From JAFGMR01 sp964632755 (GTDB taxonomy: Archaea > Halobacteriota > Methanosarcinia > Methanotrichales > Methanotrichaceae), in the NCBI GenBank assembly GCA_964632755.1, contig CAZWDT010000024.1, positions 1-39,235 of the forward strand: 39,235 bases of DNA, in the 5' to 3' direction. A program made the translations under genes and the position numbers. The notes under the pieces were generated by a model that had not been told where the DNA came from, ran no database searches, and worked only from the letters and a program-made list of their open reading frames with translations. Every line of letters begins with the position of its first letter. Position 1 is the first letter of the stretch. Below, piece after piece: positions 8,198 through 16,345 of the stretch.

Positions 8198-8418
8198 GGA
8201 ATACCTCGCAATTGCCCTCCAAGAGGCAAGTTGCCTCCGGCAAGGGCGACACGGGTTATGAAGATATCGCCGGCGAAGGCCTGGCCCTCGATGAATATGC
8301 CCTCGCGAGCCCAATGGACACGAGATGGCAACTTCTCAATTACTTGAAGGCTACCAATCTTCCACTTGGACTTATTGCCAACTTCGGCATGCCTAAACTC
8401 GATGAGAGCGCCATATAA
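8198..8418 (+). pseudogene. C-terminal remnant of a GxxExxxY-family protein
   Basis: The frame encodes ASPMDTRWQLLNYLKATNLP, LGLIANFGMPKLDESAI and a stop at 8416-8418. This is the signature C-terminus of the GxxExxxY family (TIGR04256, a PD-(D/E)XK-like fold), whose members end xxxQLLNYLKATGxxxGLLxNFGxPKLExKRxV. The N-terminal half, including the GxxExxxY motif itself, is absent. The segment before it (GYEDIAGEGLALDEYAL) is only loosely similar to the family's catalytic strands. The remnant abuts the start of the UbiA gene on the opposite strand. It is not expected to be functional. Confidence 0.6.
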
Positions 8419-8460
8419 ACGCTCAGAGGAACCGCAACTACACCCAAATTAAAGGATAAT

Positions 8461-8491
8461 ATTCGCGTTCATTCGCGTTCATTCGCGGTTG
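8461..8491 (+). repeat. Decamer array (TTCGCGTTCA type)
   Basis: Two perfect decamers TTCGCGTTCA are followed by a terminal unit TTCGCGGTTG, 43 nt after the stop of the GxxExxxY remnant and in its orientation. The architecture matches the arrays at the right end of the window, which carry TTAGTGTTCA-type units. Confidence 0.85.
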
Positions 8492-8515
8492 AAACAAGGA
8501 GAGATACGAGATAGA

Positions 8516-9643
8516 TCACGAGGGATCGACCTTCAGCAACCAGCCCTGCTCATCTCCATCCCTCACAGAAGAGCCGGCAACGACGTAGCCGTGGCCTGCC
8601 TGCTCGAGGGCCCAGCCCAGATCGTCATCCTCCGCGCCGAGGACAGCATCCCAGATCTGCCTTCCCAGCGAATCGGTCTTCATCAGCAAGAGATCCCTAT
8701 TCCCGGAACGGGTGGTGACGCCCGCTAGCATTAGGCCCTCCGCAACCTCGAGGACGGCATTGAGCCAATCATCGCCTTCTCCAGGCATCGTGCTGTTCCA
8801 GAGCGGCCTCCCACCCCGATCGACCTTTACGATCAGGGGATCGCTGCTAGGACTGTAGTACTCCGTCCCCCCAACGAGGAGAAAGTCCCCGTCGGCAGTC
8901 TCCACGATGGTGTTTGCGAACTCGTCATGTTCTGGAAGCCCCCAGGAAAAGGACCATTCTTGAACTCCCCGAAGGTCAGTCTTGATCAAGAGGAGATCGC
9001 TATCTTCCTCTTGCTCGGCCCTCCCCGCTATCACATATCCCCCTGGAACGACCAGTATCGCCCGTCCCAGGGCATCTCCCGAAGCGGGAAAAGTCCTCTC
9101 CCATTCACGTCGTCCCAAGGAGTCGGCCTTGACAAGCCATACATCGCTTCCGAGCGTCCCGTAGGACTCGGTCCTCCCAACGACGATGTACCCCCCTTCA
9201 GAGGTGACTTTCACACCCCATCCCTCGTCGTCATTTGGTCCGCCGAAGGTTCGATCCCATTCGAGGCGGCCGTTCTCGTCCACCTTGACAAGCCACATAT
9301 CCTGCCTTCCCCCCCCATAGGATATGGTGATCCCAGCGATTATGCAGCCTCCATCGGAGGTGAGGGCAAGAGAGCGAAACTGATCGCGGCCATCGCCCCC
9401 CCAGCTCCTGTTCCAGAGCTCTTTGCCATCTTCGTCGATCGAGACCAACCAGCCCTGGCGGTCCTCTTCTTCGGTGGTCATGCCTGCGAGCAGATATCGG
9501 CCGCTTTCGGCCTTCACCATGGCGTCGAAGCCATCCTTGCCTGCACCGCCGATGAACCTCTGCCACTCGATCGAGGGGGTGGACGCAGCCGAGGATAAGA
9601 GCAATAGGGGGAGAAGTATCGCGCATTTGGCCTTCATCGACAT
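8516..9643 (-). CDS. Secreted seven-bladed beta-propeller protein
   Basis: A 375-residue exported protein: signal peptide at residues 1-21 (CAILLPLLLLSSAAS), then seven repeats of about 50 residues, each with an aromatic strand (IEWQRFIGG, ELWNRSWGG, LEWDRTFGG, REWERTFPA, QEWSFSWGL, PLWNSTMPG, QIWDAVLGA) followed by a GGYIVVGRT-like strand and a D-x-WLVKVD turn. This is the repeat seen in many archaeal and bacterial extracellular PQQ/SBBP-like propellers. No catalytic residues are recognisable; binding or a structural role outside the cell is likely. ATG 9643 or 9637 could start it. A TATA-like element on this strand (9674-9681) would give a very short leader. Confidence 0.8.
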   Translation of the reverse strand: MSMKAKCAILLPLLLLSSAASTPSIEWQRFIGGAGKDGFDAMVKAESGRYLLAGMTTEEEDRQGWLVSIDEDGKELWNRSWGGDGRDQFRSLALTSDGGCIIAGITISYGGGRQDMWLVKVDENGRLEWDRTFGGPNDDEGWGVKVTSEGGYIVVGRTESYGTLGSDVWLVKADSLGRREWERTFPASGDALGRAILVVPGGYVIAGRAEQEEDSDLLLIKTDLRGVQEWSFSWGLPEHDEFANTIVETADGDFLLVGGTEYYSPSSDPLIVKVDRGGRPLWNSTMPGEGDDWLNAVLEVAEGLMLAGVTTRSGNRDLLLMKTDSLGRQIWDAVLGAEDDDLGWALEQAGHGYVVAGSSVRDGDEQGWLLKVDPS

Positions 9644-9720
9644 GGAGATCGTGGATTCGGTGGTCCTGTGGGAATTTATACCTTGACCATGGACGGTTCT
9701 GCCGAAGCCGAGGCCGAGGC

Positions 9721-9727
9721 ATATATA
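9721..9727 (+). promoter_or_regulatory. TATA box for the TPR gene
   Basis: ATATATA preceded by a purine-rich stretch, about 27 nt before the expected start site near 9750. The gene's GGAGG ribosome site and ATG follow at 9775-9788. Position and sequence fit an archaeal TBP site; no transcript data. Confidence 0.5.
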
Positions 9728-9785
9728 GGGACGAAGCCAGATGGGAAGGCAATAGTCGAGGTTGGCCTATGAACGGAGGATCGAT

Positions 9786-10445
9786 ATGAGGGGGAAGATG
9801 ATCCCCGAGGACGATGCTCGCGAATGGCTCGCGAGGGGGATCGTCGCTCGAAAGAGCGGCCGCTACGCCGATGCCCTCGCAAGCCTCGAAAAGGCAGCCG
9901 AGATCGATCCCTCCCTGGCCGGGGCATGGCGCAATCTTTCAATCGTCCTAAACGAGCTCGACCGCCTCGACGAGGCTTTGAAATGCAGCGATCGCGCAAT
10001 CAGCATCGAGCCCGAGAACGCGAGGAGCTGGATCGCTCGGGGCTTTACCCTCCACAACATGGGCCTCTATCAGCGGGCGGTGGAGAGCTACGCAAGAGCC
10101 ATCGAGCTGAATCCCTCGGGCCCCGATGCCAGGCGGGCATGGAATAATCGGGGAGCTGCGCTCGACAACCTGGAGCGCCACCATGAGGCAATAGAGAGTT
10201 ACGATCAGGCGATAGCGATCGATCCCTTCGACAATTATGCCTGGAACAACAAGGGGGTGGCCTTGAGCTCCTTAAGCGATCATGACGAGGCCCTCATGTG
10301 CTTTGAGAAGGCGATAGAGATCGATCCCCTCTACACCACCGCCTGGATGAACAGGGGAGGAAGCCTAAAAGCGCTCGGACGAGAAGAGGAGGCAGAGGAG
10401 TCGATCTTGCGGGGAGAGGAGCTGGATGACCCTAGCTTTTCATAG
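9786..10445 (+). CDS. TPR-repeat protein
   Basis: A 219-residue cytoplasmic protein built of about six tetratricopeptide repeats (for example ALASLEKAAEIDPSLAGAWR, AIESYDQAIAIDPFDNYAWN, ALMCFEKAIEIDPLYTTAWM). TPR arrays form a superhelix that docks partner proteins. ATG 9786 is preferred because GGAGG lies 6 nt upstream; a TTG at 9762 is open in frame but poorly placed. The next gene, a HisB-like protein, begins 11 nt downstream, so the two are probably one operon and may work together. The partner is unknown. Confidence 0.85.
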   Translation: MRGKMIPEDDAREWLARGIVARKSGRYADALASLEKAAEIDPSLAGAWRNLSIVLNELDRLDEALKCSDRAISIEPENARSWIARGFTLHNMGLYQRAVESYARAIELNPSGPDARRAWNNRGAALDNLERHHEAIESYDQAIAIDPFDNYAWNNKGVALSSLSDHDEALMCFEKAIEIDPLYTTAWMNRGGSLKALGREEEAEESILRGEELDDPSFS

Positions 10446-10456
10446 GATGGCTTCCC

Positions 10457-11011
10457 ATGGGGCTTGCCATGCCCATACATAGGACGAGGGAGACCGGGGA
10501 GACGAGGGTAGAGGTCACCCTGGACCCATATGGAGGAGGCGAGTGCAAGGCCCATACCGGGGTCTGGCTCCTGGACGAGATCTTACGCACTCTCGCTTTT
10601 GCGGCAGGCTGGGACCTCGAAGTTGTGGCCAAGGGCGACCTCGATTGCGGAGAGCATCACACCGTGGAGGACGTGGGAATCACGCTGGGGCAAGCCATTC
10701 CAGAGGGAGAGGGCTGGGGGAGCTCCATCGTTCCCTCCGGGGAGAGCTGGGCCACGGCTGCGGTCAGCCTCGGCGAGCCAGGATTCGTGGGGGAGATCTC
10801 CTGGAGGGGAAGGGAGCTCGAGGGGATGGATCTTGCGATGGTCGACCATTTCCTGAGGGCGCTTGCCTACAACGGCCGCTTCACGCTCCACCTCTCGGCG
10901 GAGGGGGGCAATGATCGGAGGAAGGTCGACGCCTCCATGAAGGCAGTCGGAAGCGCGCTCGGCGAGGCATACGGAAGATGGGGTAGGACGAAGGAAGGAC
11001 GCGGTGCATAG
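10457..11011 (+). CDS. HisB-like protein with degenerate active site
   Basis: A 184-residue relative of imidazoleglycerol-phosphate dehydratase, which uses two Mn sites to dehydrate IGP in histidine synthesis. The first half keeps RTRETGETRVEV and GDLDCGEHHTVEDVGITLGQ (HH 67-68, E71). The FLDHML motif has become LLDEIL (His to Glu at 41). The central RFG...MDEAL segment with its catalytic residues is missing or unrecognisable. HF at 131-132 is kept, but the second HHxxEAxFKA motif is RRKVDASMKA (154-163), losing both His ligands. About half the metal ligands are therefore gone. It is unlikely to be an active dehydratase, and a true HisB would be expected elsewhere. ATG 10469 is an alternative start. 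It follows the TPR gene by 11 nt. Confidence 0.72.
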   Translation: MGLAMPIHRTRETGETRVEVTLDPYGGGECKAHTGVWLLDEILRTLAFAAGWDLEVVAKGDLDCGEHHTVEDVGITLGQAIPEGEGWGSSIVPSGESWATAAVSLGEPGFVGEISWRGRELEGMDLAMVDHFLRALAYNGRFTLHLSAEGGNDRRKVDASMKAVGSALGEAYGRWGRTKEGRGA

Positions 11012-11079
11012 GCCTTGCGACCCGCCCGGGCGTTCCCCCCGGCAGCACCAAGCCCCCCATCTCGCACTCTTATCGCGCC

Positions 11080-11979
11080 CTATTCAGCCATCGCCTCGAT
11101 CAGCGCATCGGCGAACTTCCCCGAAGCTTCGGGGCCGTTTGCGCTCACAATCAGGCCGTCCCTTACGACCTCCTGGTCCCTGAAATCGGCGCCCTTTGCT
11201 ATGATGTAGTCCGGATCGCTTGAAGTGGCCACCCTTCCCCGAAGGAGGTCGGCGTTCGCCAGTATCTTCGGGGCAAGGCAGATCGCCCCAACGACGAGGC
11301 CTGCCCCCTCGGCCTCTCGAGCCAGGTCCAGATACTCGGATCTCTCGTATAGCCTCAGCATGTCTATGCCCATCCCTCCCACGAAGACGACTGCATCATA
11401 TCGCGAGAGGTTCGCATCGGTTATGTTCAGGTTGATCTCTACAGATCCGCCGTTCATGCCGATTGCAGTTGCCGTGCCAAGTGAAGCTAGATCCACCTCC
11501 ATCCCCATCTCCCGGAAGCGATCCATCGGGATGTCCAGCTCGTCCTCCTGATACTCACTTGGGGGAACTACCATGAGCACAACATAGTTAGCATTCGGAT
11601 CCCCGACAGGATCGGATAGGGCGGTTCCCGCCAGATCGGAGGAATCGATCCTGCCGGTGGGAGACTCGGGCTCGTTCCAATCGTCCTCGGTTACGCTATC
11701 GGTTTCGTAATCGGTGCCGCGATCAATGCCATCGCCACCGTCGTCGAGGGATTCATCCAGATCCGAGCAGGAGAACGGAACGAAGTCCTTGGCCCAAGCA
11801 AGGCCGCAGTTGGGACAGAGCTCAAAGGGATCGGTCTCGGCTACCTCGAGCGGCGAGAGCCTGTAGATGGCGCCGCAATAGGGGCAGATCAGGCAGATAT
11901 CGCCATCGTCCTGGCAGAGCGATGGAAGAGTAAAGCCCGCCAGGACCGCAATACAGAGAAGAAAGGCAATCGGTCTCAT
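11080..11979 (-). CDS. Exported DJ-1/PfpI-domain protein with zinc ribbon
   Basis: A 299-residue protein with a signal peptide (residues 1-22), a zinc ribbon (C32-x2-C35, C55-x2-C58), an acidic linker rich in Asp, Glu and Ser (about 72-125), and a DJ-1/PfpI fold at about 132-295. The nucleophile-elbow Cys is C234 in VVGAICLAPKIL. DJ-1/PfpI proteins act as proteases, glyoxalases, deglycases or chaperones, usually in the cytosol. The signal peptide with a zinc ribbon ahead of the domain is unusual. Its reaction is not predictable. The start follows a short leader, and the gene lies immediately downstream of the S-layer gene on the same strand (45 nt). Confidence 0.78.
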   Translation of the reverse strand: MRPIAFLLCIAVLAGFTLPSLCQDDGDICLICPYCGAIYRLSPLEVAETDPFELCPNCGLAWAKDFVPFSCSDLDESLDDGGDGIDRGTDYETDSVTEDDWNEPESPTGRIDSSDLAGTALSDPVGDPNANYVVLMVVPPSEYQEDELDIPMDRFREMGMEVDLASLGTATAIGMNGGSVEINLNITDANLSRYDAVVFVGGMGIDMLRLYERSEYLDLAREAEGAGLVVGAICLAPKILANADLLRGRVATSSDPDYIIAKGADFRDQEVVRDGLIVSANGPEASGKFADALIEAMAE

Positions 11980-12024
11980 GGACCATATATTTGATCATAC
12001 AAGGTAAAAAGGATACCGGATGGC

Positions 12025-14694
12025 TCATCTGCGCAGCCTTTCGGATGCGAAGAAGGCAAGCAGCGCTGCCAATAACCCTGCCCCCGGGCTTCTCTTCGTC
12101 GCCGTCTCGTCTCTGGATTTCCCTCCGGATTCGTCCGCTGCCTGTTCATCATCCGAGAGCGGCTGATCAATAGCATTCGGCTCCGAGGGCTGGGCCAAGA
12201 CCTTGATCGGAAAGCCCCCCTCAGCGCGCGACGTGATCACATTCGCCATCTTGATGGCGAGCCCGTACTCGCCAGGGGGCGCTGGAAGGCGGATGAGTTG
12301 AGGCTCCAGGGCCTCGAGGGATCCCTGCAACGTATGGTTGCTCTGGCTGACCGCTGTGCCGTTTACATAGGTTATGAAGCCCAAGATGCTCTGGTTGGGC
12401 ACGATCTTGATCAGCTCCTCTCGAAGGGTGCGGTTTCCTAGCATCGTCGCATAGTCCAGACCAGATCTGGCGTACTCCGAAGGCGATATGTAGTATATCT
12501 CCCCTGCGAGGTCGGTGATGCCCGCGATCCTTCCGGAGCTGTCGAACTTGACCCCAACCTCCAGCGGATAGGAATCCGGCTGGTAGAGGATGGCCGAAGG
12601 CAATACCCAGTTCAGATCCGGGACCAGGGTTCCATCATCGCTCAAGACGGAGACAGTGGGCACCCATGACCACTGATATGACCAGTGGTCTCCCGATCCT
12701 ACGCCAGTGGACGTGATGTCCATGCTCGATACCTTTCGGCCGTAGGGGTCCACCACCTCGGCCAGCACCCCCTCGATCTCAGCCCCCTGAATGAGCATGC
12801 TGAAGTTGGCAAGGGTCGGCGGCGTCACCTCTTTCGTCGCCGAGAGCTGCACTATCTGGGGAGGAGGGACTACATACTCCACCGTATAGGGGAAGTAACG
12901 GAGAGTATCGTTGTCTGCGACGCGAATGTTCATCGCCTTCCAGAGGCCTGCGATCTCCGGCCATAATGTAATGATGGAATCGCGCTTGAGGTCGATTACC
13001 TCGTGGTTCCCCATCAAGATAATGCCATGATCGGCCTGGAGCAGGACCATCTTGTCGAACTCCATCCCGCTTTCCATGGGCAGGTAGATCTGGTCTGAGA
13101 TCTGGAAGAGGCCATCGATCTCTGCGAAGTTCCTGGAGAGGTCCTCGAAGATGGCGCCCACATGGATCACCAAGATGGGAAGGTCAGGGATATCCCTCAC
13201 GTCCTCCTTGTAGACGTAGGTGCTGTTTGAGGATATCGTTGAGTTGTCGACCCATCTCCCGTCCTTATATATGCTGAAGAAGGCCCTCTCCTTTCCCACG
13301 TCCTGGACGAAGAGGGTATAGCCCCCTTGCAGCCGGAATATATCCCCCTTCCCGGCGATGTCGCGCCGATCCGTATCGATAAGGATCGGTATCAGCTCCT
13401 CATAATCGAGGGGGCTTGCCTGGCCGATCTCCTGGCTGGTGTAGCGACCATATCCTGCAAACCAGAGCTGGCCAAAGAGGCTCACCACATCGTAAGCCCC
13501 CCATTCCTTTCTCTCGAACTCACGCCACTGGGGAAGGGAGTAGTAGAAGATGCCATTTACATCAAGGCCGCTCTCCCCAGGCACGAAATAGGCCCAGGGA
13601 ATGATCCTCCCCTCAGATCCGTTCATGAAGATGGTCTCCTTCCCTATCTTCTGATCGTCGTCGAAGTAGAGGCAAGGGGTGTTTAACGAGGTCCATTCGG
13701 CCTGAGCCATTGCCGAGGCATCCGCGAACCTGGAGGGCCACGGGGAATCGCCCTCCACGACCGGCCCTCTTATGGCATGGAAACCATACTCATCGTATAC
13801 GCCAACAGGGTAGTAGAGCAGGGAGAGGTCGTCGATAACCCTCAAGAAGAGCTTTCCTGCGAGGAGGATCATGCGATCCGGCGAGAGGGAGATGTCCTCT
13901 GAGCTCTTGAAGACCATTCCATCGGAGGAGAACTCGGAGAGGACGAGCTTCTCCAGATGCTGGCCATCGGAGAGGTGCACGGAGGGCGTCTCCTCTACCT
14001 GGAAGACGCCGTCGACCTGGCAGAGGGACTCATCTCGCCCCTTCATGGCGCTCTGGACGTGCACCAGGATGATCGGGATCTCATCATCGCCGACCTTGTA
14101 GCTGTAGGTCTCGCCGCTACGGACCACGGCATGGTCTACAGCGGCTTTGCCTTGATAGAGGGTCAGATAGACATCCTGGCCGTCATCCGAGACATCCTGA
14201 AGTGCCAGGATGAACCCTTCGGCCAACGCCAGGGGAAGGCTTGTGTTGAAGGTGACCTCGGAGTCCACGTCGAGCAAAACCACCCTCATATCCCCTTCGT
14301 CCAATGTGTCGACCTCGTCGGTGAAGGTGCTGTTGGGGTAGCCGACGAAGTATGGTTTTCCCATGAAGGCGACTGCCCGAAACCTACCCCAATCCTCGTG
14401 ATTGTACTCCTGAGACCAGACGCTGCTGGAGTACAAGAGACCACCCTCGGGCACCATTCGGCCCATGGGATACACATCCAGCCTCTCACCTCCTGAATCG
14501 TCATCGGGCTCATAGTAGAACCAGCCGAAGTCATGTGCGTCCCAGCTTGCAGGGCCCCAGGCCATGTATCCCCTCACCTGGGCCGATTCCACCGCCTGGC
14601 CAGCTGCACCTGACCAGGAGGCGAGCAGTATGAGAGATAGGACCGCGTACAAGAGAACCGGCCCTACCTCCCCATTAAGCTTCCACAATTTCAT
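12025..14694 (-). CDS. S-layer protein with duplicated S-layer domain
   Basis: An 889-residue exported protein: signal peptide (about residues 10-34), two copies of the methanosarcinal S-layer duplication domain (PF07752/TIGR01567-like), with the first about 38-310 (VRGYMAWGPASWDAHDFGWF) and the second about 335-600 (NTPCLYFDDDQKIG, GIFYYSLPQW). An extracellular beta-rich region, a linker and the tail SPGAGLLAALLAFFASERLR follow. That tail, a Pro-Gly motif plus hydrophobic helix plus Arg cluster, resembles PGF-CTERM signals cut by archaeosortase, which anchor proteins to lipid. Several N-glycosylation sequons are present. In Methanosarcina relatives the tandem domains tile the S-layer lattice. 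Whether this is the major S-layer protein or a minor paralogue is not decidable here. Confidence 0.85.
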   Translation of the reverse strand: MKLWKLNGEVGPVLLYAVLSLILLASWSGAAGQAVESAQVRGYMAWGPASWDAHDFGWFYYEPDDDSGGERLDVYPMGRMVPEGGLLYSSSVWSQEYNHEDWGRFRAVAFMGKPYFVGYPNSTFTDEVDTLDEGDMRVVLLDVDSEVTFNTSLPLALAEGFILALQDVSDDGQDVYLTLYQGKAAVDHAVVRSGETYSYKVGDDEIPIILVHVQSAMKGRDESLCQVDGVFQVEETPSVHLSDGQHLEKLVLSEFSSDGMVFKSSEDISLSPDRMILLAGKLFLRVIDDLSLLYYPVGVYDEYGFHAIRGPVVEGDSPWPSRFADASAMAQAEWTSLNTPCLYFDDDQKIGKETIFMNGSEGRIIPWAYFVPGESGLDVNGIFYYSLPQWREFERKEWGAYDVVSLFGQLWFAGYGRYTSQEIGQASPLDYEELIPILIDTDRRDIAGKGDIFRLQGGYTLFVQDVGKERAFFSIYKDGRWVDNSTISSNSTYVYKEDVRDIPDLPILVIHVGAIFEDLSRNFAEIDGLFQISDQIYLPMESGMEFDKMVLLQADHGIILMGNHEVIDLKRDSIITLWPEIAGLWKAMNIRVADNDTLRYFPYTVEYVVPPPQIVQLSATKEVTPPTLANFSMLIQGAEIEGVLAEVVDPYGRKVSSMDITSTGVGSGDHWSYQWSWVPTVSVLSDDGTLVPDLNWVLPSAILYQPDSYPLEVGVKFDSSGRIAGITDLAGEIYYISPSEYARSGLDYATMLGNRTLREELIKIVPNQSILGFITYVNGTAVSQSNHTLQGSLEALEPQLIRLPAPPGEYGLAIKMANVITSRAEGGFPIKVLAQPSEPNAIDQPLSDDEQAADESGGKSRDETATKRSPGAGLLAALLAFFASERLRR

Positions 14695-14834
14695 CGATCG
14701 TTGCCTCGTCTTCGAGCCGCGGCCTATTCAGGATAACCTATATGCCCTCTCGGCCCTTGGGTTCTATGGAGTCGTTCCATGTCAGCTATTAAGATTATGG
14801 CCAGGATGCCTTGCAGATGCAAGGGAGTGGTTCG

Positions 14835-16313
14835 ATGAGCGGATCGATGAGAGAATCGGTGAGAGGAGCGAAGGTCCTAGGATCATCGAGTGGAGGATCG
14901 GCCACCCGCAGCTCGGAGGTTCCCCGCATCCTGATAGCCGGGGACAGAAGCTCGAGCGGCAAGACCACGATCGTTGCCGGGCTCTTATCGGCACTCCGGG
15001 CAAGGGGCCTTCTGGTCCAGCCTTTCAAAGTTGCCATGGACTATATCGATCCGAGCTACCACACATGGATCACGGGGAGAGCCTGCCGCAACCTCGACGG
15101 CCACGTCATGGACTCCCGGACGGTGAAGGAGGTCTACGCCCATGCAGCCGGGGGCGCGGGAATCGCCGTGGTAGAAGGCGTCCGCGGCCTATACGAAGGC
15201 TACGATGGCGATATCGGCTCCACCGCCCAGATCGCAAAGTTGCTCGATCTGCCCGTCATTTTGGTGGTCGATGCGAGATCGATTACGAGAAGCGCAGCCG
15301 CCCTCGTGAAGGGCTACAAGGAGTTCGATCCGGGCGTCTCGATGGTTGGGGTGATACTGAACAAGATTGGAGGAGGAAGACACGAGGAGAAGGCCCGCCG
15401 GGAGATCGAGGCCCATGCCGGAGTTGAGGTCGTAGGCGCAATCCACAGGGACGAGTCGATGCATCTTGCCATGCGCCATCTAGGACTCGTGCCACTCATT
15501 GAGGGGGAGAAAAGGCACGAGGGGTTCATCGAGCGATTGGGCCGCATCAGGGCGATCGTGGAGGAAGGGCTCGATATCCCCCGGATACTCGAGCTTGCAG
15601 GAGAGGCGAAGCCCCTCGATCTTCCGGAGCCCGACCTCTATCTGCCAACCCGAGCCGGCGAAGGGCTTCGAATCGGCGTTGCCCTCGACGAGGCCTTCAA
15701 CTTCTACTATCGCGACAACCTGGAGCTGATGGAGCTCAGCGAAGCCGAGGTCGTGCCCTTCAGCCCCATACGGGACCATTCATTGCCCGATATCGACGGC
15801 CTCTACATCGGAGGCGGCTATCCCGAGATCTATGCGGAAGACCTATCCCAGAACGCCGGCATGATGCGCTCGATCGTGAGGGCACAGGAGGCGGGGCTTC
15901 CCATATACGCCGAGTGCGGCGGCTTGATCTATCTCGCAAGGGAGATGGAGTGGCCCAGGTCCGATGGCGAGACCGAGAGCCATTCCTTCGTCGGCCTCGT
16001 CCCAGGCATTGCCAGGAAGGGAAAGAGGAGGATCGTAAGCTACATAAGCGGCCAGCTCTCCCGCGACTGCCTGCTCGGCCCTGCGGGCTCCTCCTTCCTG
16101 GGCCACGAGTTCCATCACTCCGAGCTCGTCCTCGACGACGACGCGAAGGTCGAGTACGCAATGCGCCTTGATCGCGGCGATGGAATCGCGGGCGGCCTCG
16201 ACGGAATAGTCGAACGCGGGATGCTTGCCAACTACGTCCACCTCCACGCCGCATCCTACAGGGGCTTTCCCGCCCACTTCCTCAAATCCTGTCGGGACGC
16301 AAGGGATAAATAA
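14835..16313 (+). CDS. cfbB: Cobyrinate / Ni-sirohydrochlorin a,c-diamide synthase (CbiA/CfbB)
   Basis: ATP- and glutamine-dependent amidase that converts the a and c acetate side chains of a corrinoid or Ni-sirohydrochlorin to amides, in cobalamin or coenzyme F430 synthesis. The N-terminal half is a dethiobiotin-synthetase-like ATPase with P-loop GDRSSSGKTT, then a VDARS segment. The C-terminal half is a class I glutamine amidotransferase with Cys in YAECGGLIYL and His in NYVHLHAASY. ATG 14835 follows AAGGGAG by 8 nt; an upstream TTG at 14811 only adds a low-complexity tail. Methanogens use this family for both cofactors, so CbiA and CfbB cannot be separated by sequence alone. Divergent from the S-layer gene. 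Confidence 0.88.
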   Translation: MSGSMRESVRGAKVLGSSSGGSATRSSEVPRILIAGDRSSSGKTTIVAGLLSALRARGLLVQPFKVAMDYIDPSYHTWITGRACRNLDGHVMDSRTVKEVYAHAAGGAGIAVVEGVRGLYEGYDGDIGSTAQIAKLLDLPVILVVDARSITRSAAALVKGYKEFDPGVSMVGVILNKIGGGRHEEKARREIEAHAGVEVVGAIHRDESMHLAMRHLGLVPLIEGEKRHEGFIERLGRIRAIVEEGLDIPRILELAGEAKPLDLPEPDLYLPTRAGEGLRIGVALDEAFNFYYRDNLELMELSEAEVVPFSPIRDHSLPDIDGLYIGGGYPEIYAEDLSQNAGMMRSIVRAQEAGLPIYAECGGLIYLAREMEWPRSDGETESHSFVGLVPGIARKGKRRIVSYISGQLSRDCLLGPAGSSFLGHEFHHSELVLDDDAKVEYAMRLDRGDGIAGGLDGIVERGMLANYVHLHAASYRGFPAHFLKSCRDARDK

Positions 16314-16345
16314 ATTGCAATCGTTAACCAATATGGTGATTCGAT

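Noticed and set aside
8197..8331. N-terminal extension of the UbiA prenyltransferase
   Set aside because: The 45 residues before TTG 8196 do not resemble the family, and the other strand there is the GxxExxxY remnant.
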